Origin: Dermacentor variabilis
Taxonomy: Eukaryota > Arthropoda > Arachnida > Ixodida > Ixodidae
Direction: 5' to 3'
DNA: 64,000 bases
Assembly (NCBI RefSeq): GCF_050947875.1
Contig: NC_134572.1
Span: 133,293,105-133,357,104, forward strand
A program made the position numbers and the translations under genes. This document shows, in pieces, positions 46,940 to 59,339 of the stretch. The stretch's first letter is position 1. Every line of letters begins with the position of its first letter. Below the pieces are notes generated by a model that saw only the letters and a program-made list of their open reading frames with translations, did no database searches and was not told the DNA's origin.

Positions 46940-48995
46940 TGTTGTCTTAGATCTATTGGTTGTATGAAATATAATGTTAATGGGAATAAAGTCTGTATGA
47001 GGATAAGGAGGCTGTGGAATTTAGAAATTTTGTGTGCTTTGAAGGGGGCATTGTAAGAAATAATCAAGTTTATGCTAATTGGGTTTTGCAAACTGCAAGC
47101 TTTTTAGCGTGTTTTAGTGTTCTGTTCGCGAACAATAACGATATATCGGGATGAAAGCCCGCAGGAACAAAGTTCGTGTTATAAGACATATGCAGGATAG
47201 GTGTCGACATTGGTTCTCTTATGTTTTGCGCGTAGAGGATGAGGTGGTGGGAGGGAGCGATGCTTGTAATAATCTTCAAGCAGGGCATTAAATTGTAGAG
47301 CTGTTGCTCTAAGAAAATATCTTAAGATCTATCGATGCCCATATACGGAAGTCTCTTTCATTTAACAAATCGTTGTCGCATTGTACAAACATTGACTGCA
47401 GGTTTCCTCGTTCAGCCATCTGTCGACGACTTCGTCTCCACCTTCCTGTGAACCTTCCTGTGTCATGTTTCTTGCTTGCATTTCAGCGCTCTTAAGAACC
47501 AATCTAAGATAGTTAATTGTAAGTGGTCGTTCGTGAAACGTCCCTGGCGCGACAGCTGTTGCTCTTCACGCCGCGTGGAAGCAGTGAGAATGCTAAATGA
47601 GGGCTCAGAAGGGCCGAAAGAACCAGAAACGCATTTTTTCAGGGAAGACTATCATGCCTAGAGGGCGCCATTGCTTCTTTGTCTCGAAACTCGGCTTCGC
47701 TATGATACTTGGGTTGGGATTTGCACAAGATCGCAAACGTATGCCGGTAATTTTTTTCTTAATTTTGCTTTATTTTATGTTTACTGTCGTGCTCACGCTC
47801 AATCTCTTAAACCCGTCCTTGTTGGCAGCTCGAAGCGCGTTACTCAGCTGCTTGCTGCCTAGGGATAACTATGCAACCATTCTATATCATAAGATTATTT
47901 AAAATATAATGGAGTGATGAGCCAAAGTCAAGGCGGGGACCGACTAACGGAAACACACTGTGGGATAAAGGCTGTATAAACAGGGGGGAAAGTGCCACTC
48001 AGAGAGACTGGCTGACGTTTCGATAGGTGCTTGTCAAAGCCGGCCTTGTCATCTGGCGTTTCAGATACCAGTTGTATGAAGATTACCTGTCGCACTTCAT
48101 AGGGCAACGACTACTTCGAATATTCTCCAAGGCCCTTTAACTTGATTCGCGAGAGTCATAAGAAAACATTGTTAATTATATAAAAATTTATACCATCAAG
48201 TTCCTTTTTTCTCCCTTTTGTGTGAAGCGCGAACGTTTAACGGAGACACAGAAGCAGGAAGACACGAGGATGAGAGCTAGCTTCCGTTTACTATGGCATA
48301 TATTGAAAGGACGTTTATTCTTATAAACACAGAACCACGAAAAGGACTCTTAAAACCCGAAAGAACATGGAAACGGGAAGAAAACAAGAATGATGACATG
48401 AATATCACAGGCCACGAAGGACCACCCTCCGTGTGTTAAGGTGTTGCTCGCGACCGTTACACCTGGCCGGATGGTCGCGCACAATATAGCCTTGCTTTGC
48501 CATCAAATGAAGATTTTTCTTAAAACGTAGTGTAGGACCATCCTTGATAACCGGGCTACATTTTCTTACCAAAAAAATAAAGAAGGAAATAAAGAAGGAA
48601 ACCGAAGAAAGAAAATGTAGGCAGTCTTATTCAACTTCTGCGGCCGTCGAACTCTGCTGGTATTCGTATTCGATAATTCGCTCTGTTATGGCTTTTTTAA
48701 TACATGTGCTTAGTCTTTCTTTCCCCAGAGTGTTATACTAGTTTGATTGCTCACGTTAGGTTACTCATTCATACTTTTTAAGACACGCTGAAATTGTTGC
48801 GCCAAATTCAGTTATGTGGCACTTGCCACAATGCACTCAGGAAAAAAGCCCTGCTTGGCTACGACTCATCCGAGTTATCCGAAAGCCAAACTAGCACTGT
48901 TGGTGTAACCCGGAGAGATCCCGGGCATACTTATGCAGCGTTTCTTTACTATGTACAGTACACAATGGCACGCAATATAGAAACAAGCAGATTGT
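46940..48995. other. No gene recognised
   Basis: AT-rich, short frames. Around 47.98-48.06 kb is sequence (GGCTGACGTTTCGATAGG) related to the inverted-repeat element at 29.9 kb. Confidence 0.5.
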
Positions 48996-48999
48996 ATAC

Positions 49000-49124
49000 T
49001 TACCGACGTGATATAGCGCGAAGGCACAATTGCAAATAAGAGACACAGACTCACGTCACATGTGCTGCGACGTATATTTGTCTCTTCCTTGTTATTGTGC
49101 CTTCGCGCTTCATTATGTCGGTAA
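49000..49124. repeat. Foldback hairpin, 46-bp arms
   Basis: TTACCGACGTGATATAGCGC and AAGGCACAATTGCAAATAAG (49000-49040) are repeated inverted at 49079-49124 (CCTTGTTATTGTGCCTTCGC, then GCTTCATTATGTCGGTAA), with about 38 of 46 positions paired. The loop is about 33 nt. Confidence 0.85.
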
Positions 49125-49379
49125 GCAAACACCATCTAGCCCAACAAGTCCTTCCACAGACTGTATACTGTCGTCTTGGCTGTATTTAAGCAAGCAAAAC
49201 CGTTGAAGCCGCGTTTTAATGTCGTAAATGGTTCTCACAGATTCGAATATCTCAGTAGGACATTAGATTCCGCCGGAGATTTCGACGGGGTGTTAACGAG
49301 AGGACCGGACACAGATGCATCGACTTGAAGCCATCTGTCCGTCTGATTGCGAAATTTTCCATGTTGACGCTTTTCGCAG

Positions 49380-50095
49380 GCTAAAATTCGCTATCTGTGC
49401 TGCCGTCGCAAAGTCGTGGGCGGGCAGTCGTTTACTCAAACAACGCGAGTAAACCCCCCTGCATTACTTCGCAGCGCTGCGCCGAAGCCACTCTTCCAAG
49501 CGCGAGTGTGTACGGTAATGTGCTTAGAGATATAGACAACCAGAGCTTGCCCATATATGCATGCGGCCACGCGAAGCGCGTCGTGCCCCCCCCCCCCCCC
49601 CCCCATCTTCTCGCGCCTTCTTCGCGCGTTCATCCGCCTGCACGCGAAGCCAGCCAACCCTGGCCGCTGTCCGAGCCTCGGCGCTTAATCATAATCATCG
49701 CGGAACAGCAGAATCGCGGGCGTTCCGCGGCGCTCGCGCTCTGGACGCCTGTATCTTCTTCTCCTGCGCTTTTGCTTTTTTTTTTTTTACTTCTCTCCGT
49801 TCTGCGCCCATCTCGCGTTCCCCGGAGACACCTTGGTCGCAACGCCCTGCGTCGGACCACAGGTCCCCCAGAAATTCGATCTCGTGCGAAGGAAACGCCC
49901 ATGAATAATGAATGTCCCGCGAGTCCTTCTTTCTCCCTAGGTGGCGGCGGCCGCTGCATGCAACGCCGTCTAGGCGGGCCAGCCGGCCCAGCGTGCGTGC
50001 TGCGTCTGCGAGAGGCCCACCCACTCGTGGTCCCCTCTCGTCGCCCGGCCGCCGATCGCTGGACCCGCTGAGGTAGCCCTGTATAGCCTGCATTG
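49380..50095. other. GC-rich island with C-run
   Basis: Open frames on both strands (224 codons plus, 49397-50071; 132 codons minus) without known domains. C17 at about 49587-49603 and a T-run at 49777-49788. CpG-rich. Possibly a promoter or first-exon island. Confidence 0.4.
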
Positions 50096-50139
50096 TGCTA
50101 GTCTATAGACCACTACTGCGCAGCCGCTGTTATCGCGAT

Positions 50140-50325
50140 TTCTTTTTTAAAGCGAACGTAGACGGCGAGTACTCACAGACTTTGCCGACCATGACGGCTT
50201 CTGCTGTTTCTCCGGCTAGCTCACACTAAGAAAAAGAATAAGAGAATGACGTTTCCCTACGAGGGGATCGAAACCTCGGTCTCGCTGCACAAGAGCTGGA
50301 CTGCTTTAACCACTGGGCTGCAGTT
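50140..50325 (-). mobile_element. tRNA-derived SINE (family C)
   Basis: On the minus strand GCCCAGTGGTTAAAGCAGTC (A box region, 50298-50317) and GAGGTTTCGATCCCCTCG (B box, about 50260-50277) are followed by TAGGGAAACGTCATTCTCTT, ATTCTTTTTCTTAGTGTGAG and a tail with CGTTCGCTTTAAAAAAGA. A tRNA-like head running into a unique body marks it as a SINE, not a tRNA gene. Confidence 0.7.
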
Positions 50326-50329
50326 GTCT

Positions 50330-51395
50330 TTCTTTATTTCCACTAGGCCACAATCGCAAGCATAATTTTCTTCTGTCAACGCCAGGTATAGTCCTTTGAA
50401 ATTATTGGTGCGTGCTTCAAGTAGTCTATAGCACTTACGAGATCACGTGCGCGTGCCAGTTTCTGTCACGCCAAAGCCGCAGGAATGAAACGAGCGAATG
50501 ATAGTCAACCTTAGCAGGGGGAAAAAGTAAAAGGTAGCACTCTAAATGTCGCTCTCAAAATTTATGCCAACGCATGTATATTTCTATCACATATGGTAAT
50601 AAACGTCAGCAAAAAGGCTTTTGTGGAAGACAGTATCGCAAGCTGTCGCCACCACAGCTGCTGCCTTCCGACTATAGGTTTTATCATGGTAGTTACCGTA
50701 CAGTCAAGGCACCTACAGGCAAGTGCGACTAAAATTGTTCGCAAATTCACTCTCTGCTGGCTCTTTAACACTCCTGATCACCCATAGTCACAGTTGGTTG
50801 AACAGTTGATTCAAACAACAAGAAATCCTGTGCAAATGCGTGGTTGTGAAACTGATATATGCCAAAAGACCAGTTGTGCTAAACCACGTTCTTGGAAGAC
50901 AACATGATCTGCGGCCTCTGCGGCCGCCTTTGGGTTTGTTTGTGTACGTTCTATTACAGTGCATCTCAACCATGCAGCTGCAGCAAACAAACTTTGCAAC
51001 CTACTTCAAACCTGGCCAGTCACGCCACCCAGTGGAGCTGTCCTGGAATCTTTCAGACAACGCCGCCAAACGAATGCTTTTTCCATCACTCCGAAAATGC
51101 TTGAGGTTGAAATGTTACGGTACAGGCTATTCGATGCGGATGTAATATCGGCTCGGTCTGCTTCCGCCACAAAAAGCCCAAATGTACTGCGCCAAGGTAA
51201 CTAAAAGAAAGAGTCGAACGTTCTGTCACTCTCACTTCTCCCAGACACTTCAGGAATGCTGATGAAACAACCCCCCATCAGCTTCCAGACGAGTTCTACC
51301 AGCAACAAAACGTTTTCTTTGTTTGTTTTCTTTCTCGGGCGAACAACAACAAGCATTCCTGTCAGTCCCCGCTGAAAACAACGCGGTAACGTATA
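50330..51395. other. No gene recognised
   Basis: Frames up to 101 codons on the plus strand (50840-51145), Cys-containing but with no family I know. Confidence 0.45.
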
Positions 51396-51399
51396 TACA

Positions 51400-52560
51400 C
51401 CTATAGGTGTGTACAGAGGTGTACGAGGGGAAAGGCACACAAGAGAAACGCCACGCGCTCGCAAAGCCACACTCCGGGACCAGTCGTATATAGAAGCAGT
51501 AGAGAAACACCCTAGTGCCGCCCGTATGGCACAACCAAAACATCTGCGGTGGATTGCGGGCGAGGAATGTCAGCAACGCCGCGGCGCTGTTGTTGCGTCC
51601 GCGCGCGTGCCACTGCGCGCTGGAAAGAATAACGCAAGAAAACACGCGTCGTTCCCTGCTGGCGCTTTTTGGACCCTCTTCGAAGCGCACAACGTAGGAT
51701 AGAAACGAGGCAAAGAGGAAATCGAGAGAACGCCAAGGGAAGAGCGAGAAGAACAGGAGAGACAGAAGACAAACAAAAGAAAGTGAGCTAGCCCCGGACC
51801 GCTGCTCCTTGGGAAGCGCGCGTGCGATCGCTTGTGCAGCGCGCAGGCTGCGATCTCGGTCAGCGGCCATCGATCACGCAGGGTCCCGCGGCGGGGCGAC
51901 CAGTGGCGCAGACGTACACGCACGCACACACAAACACACACAAACACGCGGGCGCGGGCAGACAGTCGCAAAGCTTGGCCGATGCCGCGCCGCCGCCGCC
52001 ACTGCTGCCGTTCTATACGGAGGAACCGACAGACAGTTGCAGCGGAGCGGGGAGGGTGGGCTGGACGCCGGGGAAACTATGGTGCCGACTGGCCGAATTG
52101 GATCTATCAAGGGACGCGCATCGGCGCTGATTATTTGGACTGCCGCAGCAGGAACCATCCCTCCACCCTCCGACGGCGGTGTGTCCGACTCCCAGACCCG
52201 TCGTCGTCGTCGCCGCCGTCGTCTTCTCTTTCTCTTTTGTTCCCGCAGTCTCCGGCCCGCTGTGGGCCGCTGACCGGCGTCCGTTCCCGGCCGTGCAGCT
52301 CTTCTGCCAGCTTCTTTTCCTGGGCGGCCCTATATGCGGCTCCCTGATCGGCCGCTACTGCTGCTGCTGCTTTATATCGCTTCCGATAACCCCTGGCATC
52401 CGTCCCATTGTGCAGTGCCCGTCTTGGGGCGATTTTTCACATCTCCTCTTTGTCCGGCCTTTGTCACTCGTTCCAGTGGGAGCGGCCCTGTCTCTCTCTT
52501 CCGTCTCTTTGTTTCTCCGAGTGAGGATGGACCTTCCGCCATGTTGGCTGCCGCCGTATT
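51400..52560. other. GC-rich island, candidate promoter or 5' exon region
   Basis: The largest island: overlapping open frames of 100-206 codons in five or six frames, a CA/ACGC simple repeat (51915-51950), a CGT/CGC run (52197-52228) and CTG run (52366-52377). Open frames in all phases are expected from the composition, so none is called as a gene. It ends at a T-run (52579-52594). Confidence 0.45.
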
Positions 52561-52960
52561 CTTCATCGCGTCTGACTATATTTTTTTTTTTTTTATTCTT
52601 TGGGGGAGGGAGCTAGGGTGGTCTCGATCGCTATCCTCCGTTAGCCTATCCTGTATCAGTTTTCGTTTTTTCTGTATTGTCAGCTGGCTCGATACGCTGC
52701 AATGCGTTGTCTTCTTGTCCTTTGACGATTTCCTGGCGACGGACCTGAACCGGAGCGCTACATTTGCCCAGAACAAGGGATACGATAACTAGAGACGTTT
52801 ACTCGACGCAAACTGTGCAGCAGCTTAAAAGAAACAAATGTTTGGCAGCGACCGAGCTGTATATAGTTCCCTGTGACGATATCGTTTACAGATGAAGCAC
52901 ATGAGAGTGCGACATGGGCCGACACATGTGAGGAGGAGGACGACGACGAAAGGAAGAGAG

Positions 52961-53013
52961 AAGGCAGGGAGGATAACCAGAATTGCGTCTGGTTGGCTAC
53001 TCTGGGGGACGGG
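52961..53013 (-). mobile_element. Isolated I-type 3' tail
   Basis: On the minus strand: CAGAGTAGCCAACCAGACGC / TCTGGTTATCCTCCCTGCC plus a short CT-rich tail, the conserved I-type 3' end without coding sequence. Confidence 0.7.
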
Positions 53014-53019
53014 AAAGTT

Positions 53020-54860
53020 TTAGAACAGTACATAGTTATGCTCTGGGGCTTCGCCAGCTTTGCTTGATTGAAAGTGTAGCTATAGCAGCACCCAAGTCCT
53101 GTGCAGATTGTCAGCGGCTCCAATACGACCACTGCTCGGCATTGTAGAGTACTGCAAGTGTATTAGAGCCAGGTCACAGCCTCAGTCATCAGGAGATCAC
53201 TCAATCAATTCGTATGTCTTAATAAGGCTGCGCAAGAGAATTCTAATATCACCATGGCATAATCAAGGGGGTACAGAAAGCAAGAGACGTGGTGTAAAAT
53301 GTATTTGCTGCTAATGAACACACACCAAAGAGAGAAAAAGCAACAAGACGAAGACAGAGACGACGTTACCGACTGAACGAGATTCTCTGCAGAACAGGTC
53401 TCCGCCATGGCGAAAAGGGGCTTAAATGGGACACATACGACGATGATTTCAGTGGTGACCATGTCCTTCAGTAAATACCGCAACTACGTCAAGCGCGAGT
53501 TCTGTTGGAGCACAAGGCATGCTATGGACTCTTCACACTGAGCCCAAAGGAACGTGCCCCAAGCGATTATTTACATCAGATTCGAGTGCAATGCAAAGGT
53601 CGTTATTTTACGCTTAGTGAACTGAAGGAGTGAGAACCGCACCGCTTCTGCGTTCCTTTGTGCTGCATGTTTAGGCGTTGCTTCGCGTCACACATACAGT
53701 TTACGTGCATATCAAGTATACCATTCCTGGAAGACAGCGGATAATATTTCTTACAGGCAGATTATTGAGCTGAAAGTTTACCCTTTTCGAGAGAAACTAA
53801 ATTAAAGAATTTCCATTTACTCCCACGCTTACTTAATATTAGCATCATCATTCTTTATCATTTAAAGGTCCTTAGTTGTGCATCACATGAAGGAAGGGCA
53901 TGGAAATGAATAAAATAAGAACAATAGTAAAGCACAACGACATATACACGGCAAACGGCATAGGCAGTGAAGGCATCGCGACGTAGGCGTGGCAAACGTG
54001 TGTGTAAAGGGATTAGTTTTGGCAATGGGGTGTCAATAGCTGAGTAATTTTTCCTGGATCGCGTTCGCTAACTATTGAACCTGGCAGCTCGTTCCGTTGC
54101 TCCATTCTGATGGGCATACGAGCAGCAATCACGCCTCCAATATATTTGTTCGAATGCTGTCTAGACTAAAGTTATCATAGCTGCAAGCGCCTGGTTTTCA
54201 GGTCGTAAATAGAAGCCCGAGATTCCAGTGAATATGTGATTTGGTTAACTCAATTACTGCGAACAGCAGTTGTGAGCCCTTGACTTGTGTATGCGTTGAG
54301 AGACTACAAAACTACCTTAAGAACAACCGCAATCGTAGAGAACTTCGATAAATCTTCATTGCCACCTAGAAAGCTGAACTCCTGAACAATGCGAAGAGGC
54401 GCCCTGACGATACTACAAGCTCGTATTACATAAGCGAACGTTAAGCGCACATAACTGAGATACTCCTCGTGTACCTGTAAAACATATCCTAAAGGGTATA
54501 GAATGGGAGCAAAGAAAACACTTGTGGGGGCTTGGATATATTTACATATGTGTGTGCCTGGCACATCTCTTCTATAATTCCCCACTGCAAGCCGGGCAGG
54601 ATGTTTCGCTGCATCCCACGTAAATTCTTCTGTTTACGCAACTATACAAAAACAAAATTCGTCCAAGTACAGCACACGACGCTGTGCAATATCGTTGGGC
54701 AACATCGGCCCAACGTCACCATGTAGGCCCAACATTGGGCATAGGTTGCCCCCACCTGCTATACGTTGTATTTGTGTAACATCAGCGCTGCTCACTTTGA
54801 ATATGGTTCATCGTACGAGAGCGATTCAGCAGTGAAAGTATTAAGTTACTTGCGCATTGC
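53020..54860. other. No gene recognised; GTTGGGC palindromes at 54686-54745
   Basis: AT-rich. CGTTGGGC-7 nt-GCCCAACG and GCCCAACATTGGGC lie close together near 54690-54740. Confidence 0.5.
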
Positions 54861-54865
54861 GACTG

Positions 54866-54970
54866 TGGCGTAGGCGGTTAGAATGCTCGCCTTGTGACCG
54901 ATGATCGTTTGTTCTACTCAAGATATGCCTCGCCGGATGTCCTCATTATACACAGTGTGGCCATTCTAGT
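54866..54970 (+). mobile_element. Possible degenerate tRNA-derived SINE head
   Basis: GGCGTAGGCGGTTAGAATGC with CTCGCCTTGTGACCGATGAT and GTTTGTTCTACTC resembles a tRNA-like head with A box and a decayed B box. The body is not matched to another copy in this window. Confidence 0.35.
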
Positions 54971-55574
54971 AATTTTATCGCTGCATTTAGCGAATTTCCT
55001 GTCTATTTATCGACAAATTTTTCTATTTACCGACAGGGGGCTTTTTTAGGGAGGTGACAATAAAATTAGCAAAATTTTTGCGATTTCGAAGTTAGGAAAC
55101 GTGCTTCGAAAATAGCATTACAAAACGCACTTTATTATTCAAAAGCTACATTTGGGCGGCCGAAACTGGCTGCGCGATGCGCGGGCTCTACTGCCTTAAT
55201 AAGGCAATAGTTTCATTCACATCTGTAATGCTCGCACTGTGCGTGACAATATGGTGGCTTTCACAGGATTCACCACGGACTTGCAAAGTGCATGCTTTTT
55301 GTTGTTATTATTTTTTTATCACCTTACCAACCCAAATTGAGTGGCTCTAAAGGCTTCGTGGTCTGTACTTCCACTAAATACGTTCAATTACACGACATTT
55401 GCAAGAGAAGAAGTAAATAAATTTACCTAAGCATATCGCAATCAATTTTAAGGTGAGATTTAGAGGGCAGCGAGTGACTAATAAAATAGAATAATAAGAT
55501 AATTGAATACCGTTCTATCATTCTGACATGCATTTTTTCACAGTCCCTGCAGCATTCTAACGTTACGTAAGGCT

Positions 55575-57147
55575 CGCTGGTAGGGAAGATTGTTCCAGTT
55601 CACAAGTCTGGGGTAACACACAATCCATCAAATTTCCATCCAATTTCACCCTCACATCTGTTCTATGTAAAAGTTTTAAACACATTATACTCACTCACCT
55701 TGTTAATTTTCTTGAGACAAAACAGTTTTTTACGCCCTCACAACAGGGCTTCCGCAAACATTTTTCTTGCGAAACACAGCTTCTGGTCTTTACTAATGAC
55801 CTGCATCATTTGCTCGATTCTGGATTTTCAAAAGATTGTATTTTTCTAGATTATCCTAAACCATTTGACAAGGTTAGTCATCAGGCACTATTTTTTGAGC
55901 TTGTCCAAGTAAATCTAGATCCTAATGTGCCTAACTGGATTCGAGCTTTCCTTTGTAACCGTACTCAGTTTGTTTCTGCTAATACTGTTGATTCCCCAGT
56001 CCAACCAGTGCTATCGGGTGTGCCCGAGGGGTCTGTATTGGGACCCTTACTTTTCTTACTTTTCATGAAAGATCTACCCAATAACATTTCATCAAAGGTT
56101 TGCCTATTCGCGGATGACTGTGTGCTTTACCGGAATATAGATAACCAAGAAGATGCTGCCTTACTCCAGACCGATTTAAATAACATCGATGCTTGGTGTG
56201 AAACGTGGAACATGGAATTAAACATTTCAAAATGCAAATCAATGCGCGTATCTCGCACCTCGTTAGCGTGTGCACAATATCATATAATCCCACGTAATAC
56301 ATCTCTCGAGTCTGTTTAATCGTACAAATATATCAGTGTTCATATCTGTAGTAACCTATCATGGAAGCATCATGTAAGGTACATCATCGCCAAAGCTAAC
56401 CGTTCACTTGGGTGCTTTCGAAGAAATTTCTATATGGCACCCCCATCATTTAAAAAGCTTCTCTACACCACTTGCAATCGTCCGTCACTTGAATACGCAT
56501 CATCAATCTGGGATCACGGTGGTACTACACTGATAAACGAACTTGAAAGAGTGCAGAATCGTTCCATTCGCTTCATCTTAAACAATTATGACCGCGCATC
56601 CAGTGTTATCATAACGATGTCGCTGCTTAACCTTCCGGAACTTACCATTGGGCGTAGAATAGCCCGGCTCACTCTTTTTCGCAAAATTTACTATCACAAC
56701 AATCATCTTCGTGAACAGTTCATAAAAGCCCCTCCTTTCATATCACCTAGAATTGACCGTCTCCAAAAAGTTGATGTTCCTCGTATGCAAAATTGTGACC
56801 TATGCACATGCATTTTTACCTCGGACCACCTCTGAAGGAAATCAGCTGCCAGAAGCAGCTACTAGATACATCACGCTTTAAGACGTTTTCGAATAACATG
56901 CTCCACATTGCCTAATTATTTATACTCAAGTTGTTCTTTCTGTTTAGTCCTTTTTTTTTAGATCTTCAAGTTACTCTGCATTTTCATAGTTGCAATTGCA
57001 CATACTTTGTAATAATTGGTAGATTGTTCCTACTCCTAATAGTTATTGTATCAACTGTTCTTTCTTTTCAATTGTGGTCTGTAATATGCCCCTCCCCTCT
57101 GTAATATGCAAACCCTGAGGGTAAATTAAATAAATAAATAAATAAAT
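55575..57147 (+). pseudogene. CR1/L2-like LINE: RT to 3' end with (TAAA)n tail
   Basis: It begins in RT motif 1/2 (KIVPVHKSGVTHNPSNFHPIS, 55580) and, with frameshifts, continues LVNFLETKQFFTPSQQGFR. The open frame 55810-56319 has LDYPKPFDKVSHQALFFEL (motif A region), GVPEGSVLGPLLFLLF (motif B) and LFADDCVLYR (motif C, Asp-Asp at about 56113). After a stop the frame 56434-56835 carries the thumb/C-terminal region (RPSLEYASSIWDHGGTTLIN, ELERVQNRSIRFILNNY). The 3' UTR ends in (TAAA)n at 57125-57147, as CR1/L2-type elements end in short repeats. It is 5'-truncated near 55575 and has at least four lesions. Confidence 0.85.
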
Positions 57148-57149
57148 CG

Positions 57150-58845
57150 GCTGGCGGAACGCGTATACCATTGGAGCGGATAGACTCTTTCACACGAGTC
57201 TGAACACATCGCTTGCTTTTTATGACTTTTGGACACATTAGTACTGCGAGGAGCTTTTAGATAGATTAAGAGGCGATAACGTAATATTTTACCTCCATAA
57301 ATTTCCCGTAATTGACATCGCAATGTTAACATTCTACCAAATGATTGCCGTAGAAATTAGCTATCGTTGCAGGAGCACCGAAAACTAAAATGTTTGCAGC
57401 GATAGCCTGGGATCATGTGCCCTTGCGTGCTAGGAACATCGTATCACTCGTGTTCTTTTGAATTGTGCTGCATTTGCAACCTCACAAGCTGAAGGTGAAC
57501 GCCCAATTTCTGCTTTCACCAGCATAATAGTAAAGTAGCCCACTACATACTGCTGGCAAATTCATTGTTTATTGCTCATCTACATGGACTCTATACACAA
57601 ACATGAGACGTTTCGGGGAATTATCTACGCCAAGCTGGTATATATTTTCGTTTTCAGAAGCACCTACATTACCTAAAGTTCACTCTAAAGTTCCAGTGAC
57701 AATTTTAGCGACTCTTGCAGCAAAATTTAGCGGAAATTTAGCGGCTTCTTTAGCCAACTTTAGCGACAAGCTTCAAAAGATTTTGGAAACACTGCTGACA
57801 TTTGAATGATTACGATTGGTTGATTACTCAGCTCATAACTGCTGTTTCGCAGCAAAGAAAATGTGCGTTTAGGTAACTGCGAGACTATGAAGAATAACCA
57901 CAGTGCCGGCAAACGCTCACTAGTTCTCGTCGTATTCACATACAAATATTTAACAATTCCTGCTTGAAGAACAGGTGGCTTATGTAAACACAGCAGATGA
58001 GTGCAGGAAGTCGTCGGTGAAAAGAACACATCGCTGTTCAAGCTATTGCTTTTCTCGCGCAGGCCGTAAAATTTTGGAAGCGCATGGCGTCATAGAATAC
58101 AGAGACAGACCAGCGAATACATATAACCCGTCACCGAGGTTGGTTGTTGTGTTGTGCACTTAATGCATAACGCAGGCAGGAGCGTTGAGCAATCTACATA
58201 AACCGCAGTTAACAATTTTCTCATTGCATCCGATTGAAATCAAGCAGCATATTCATCACCGATGCACGAACGTATAACTATACTGCGGACCCCTGTGACG
58301 CTCCTCGTTACCATTATGAATGTAAAGACTAGAGGACAAGAATGTTTTGGGAAAGGAAGAATAGCACTACGGTGTCACTATATAGCTCACCGACAAAGGT
58401 ACACCGCTTAAAATCGTGTTTTTCGGAATCCAGCGTTTGGTACGAGCGTGTCTGCGGGTTTGCAGACAAGAAAGGACATCCTGCGATTACTCTAGCGACC
58501 CCTTCTCGACGGAATTGATTGAGCGTGCCTAAAGTTGTCAGAGTTCAAGGCTTTCTGCGAGCCGCACGCGCATGCTTGTCTCACAATCAAAAGGCCCAGA
58601 CACAAAGTCGCAACGTCTTGACAGAGAGCCGCATCGTTCCGATCACTCCCCCAACCCGCCTGCACCCGCGACAGGGGCTTTGCACGTGCAGACTTCGCGT
58701 CGTACAAAGACGAGGATTCATGCGATACGAAGACAGGGCGCGAGTTTAATCTCCCTCCGCTTAATACGAGCACGATTTGTGACTCGCTCGCACAAACGTG
58801 TCACTGTTCCGTACTTCGCACTTCCACTCTTAGCTTTTCAAGCAA
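57150..58845. other. No gene recognised
   Basis: AT-rich to mixed. TTTAGCG occurs repeatedly at 57700-57770. Confidence 0.5.
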
Positions 58846-58849
58846 TCCC

Positions 58850-59335
58850 TCACCCAAGCACGAAATAAGGGAGAGAGAGAGAGAGAAAAAAAAAGTAAGA
58901 GACGCTGAGTAAAGCGAAGGAAGATGGGAAAGGCGTACACGTGTTTCCAGATAAGACTCCAACCCGGGCGCCAAAAAAGCGGAAGGAGAAGCAAGGAGAA
59001 GCGGGGGCAGCATCAGCAGCACCGGAGGCGGCGCTCGGTCTGTATATCTTGCGCGCCACTGCAGGTCGGTCCGGGGCGCCCAATCTCCGCTAAAACCACT
59101 CGGGTTCATCGAAGGAAACCGCCCGACTTATCGACGCGCCGGGGGATTTATCCGGCTCCGGCGCTTCCTTCGCCGCTCTTTCCCTCACCCGCGCCGACAT
59201 CCACCGCCGCGAGCTTCGCCTCGCTCGCGGGGGGAACTCGGCTCCCTCAGCTCATTAACAGCCGCCCCGCCACCCACAAGCAGTTCTTAGCGCGCACCCC
59301 TGTTGCCGGCAGCTGTTCCTCCCGGTGTTCCCGCT
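58850..59335. other. GC-rich island
   Basis: A purine-rich left edge (GAGAGAG, A8) leads into a CpG-rich block. Frames of 137 (plus) and 102 (minus) codons have no recognisable domain. Confidence 0.4.
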
Positions 59336-59339
59336 GATG

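Noticed and set aside
49397..50071. 224-codon plus-strand ORF
   Set aside because: Pro/Arg-rich, contains a poly-C-derived run, open on the opposite strand too, no domain.
50260..50320. tRNA gene on the minus strand
   Set aside because: Same reasoning: a tRNA-like head of a SINE with no mature tRNA fold.
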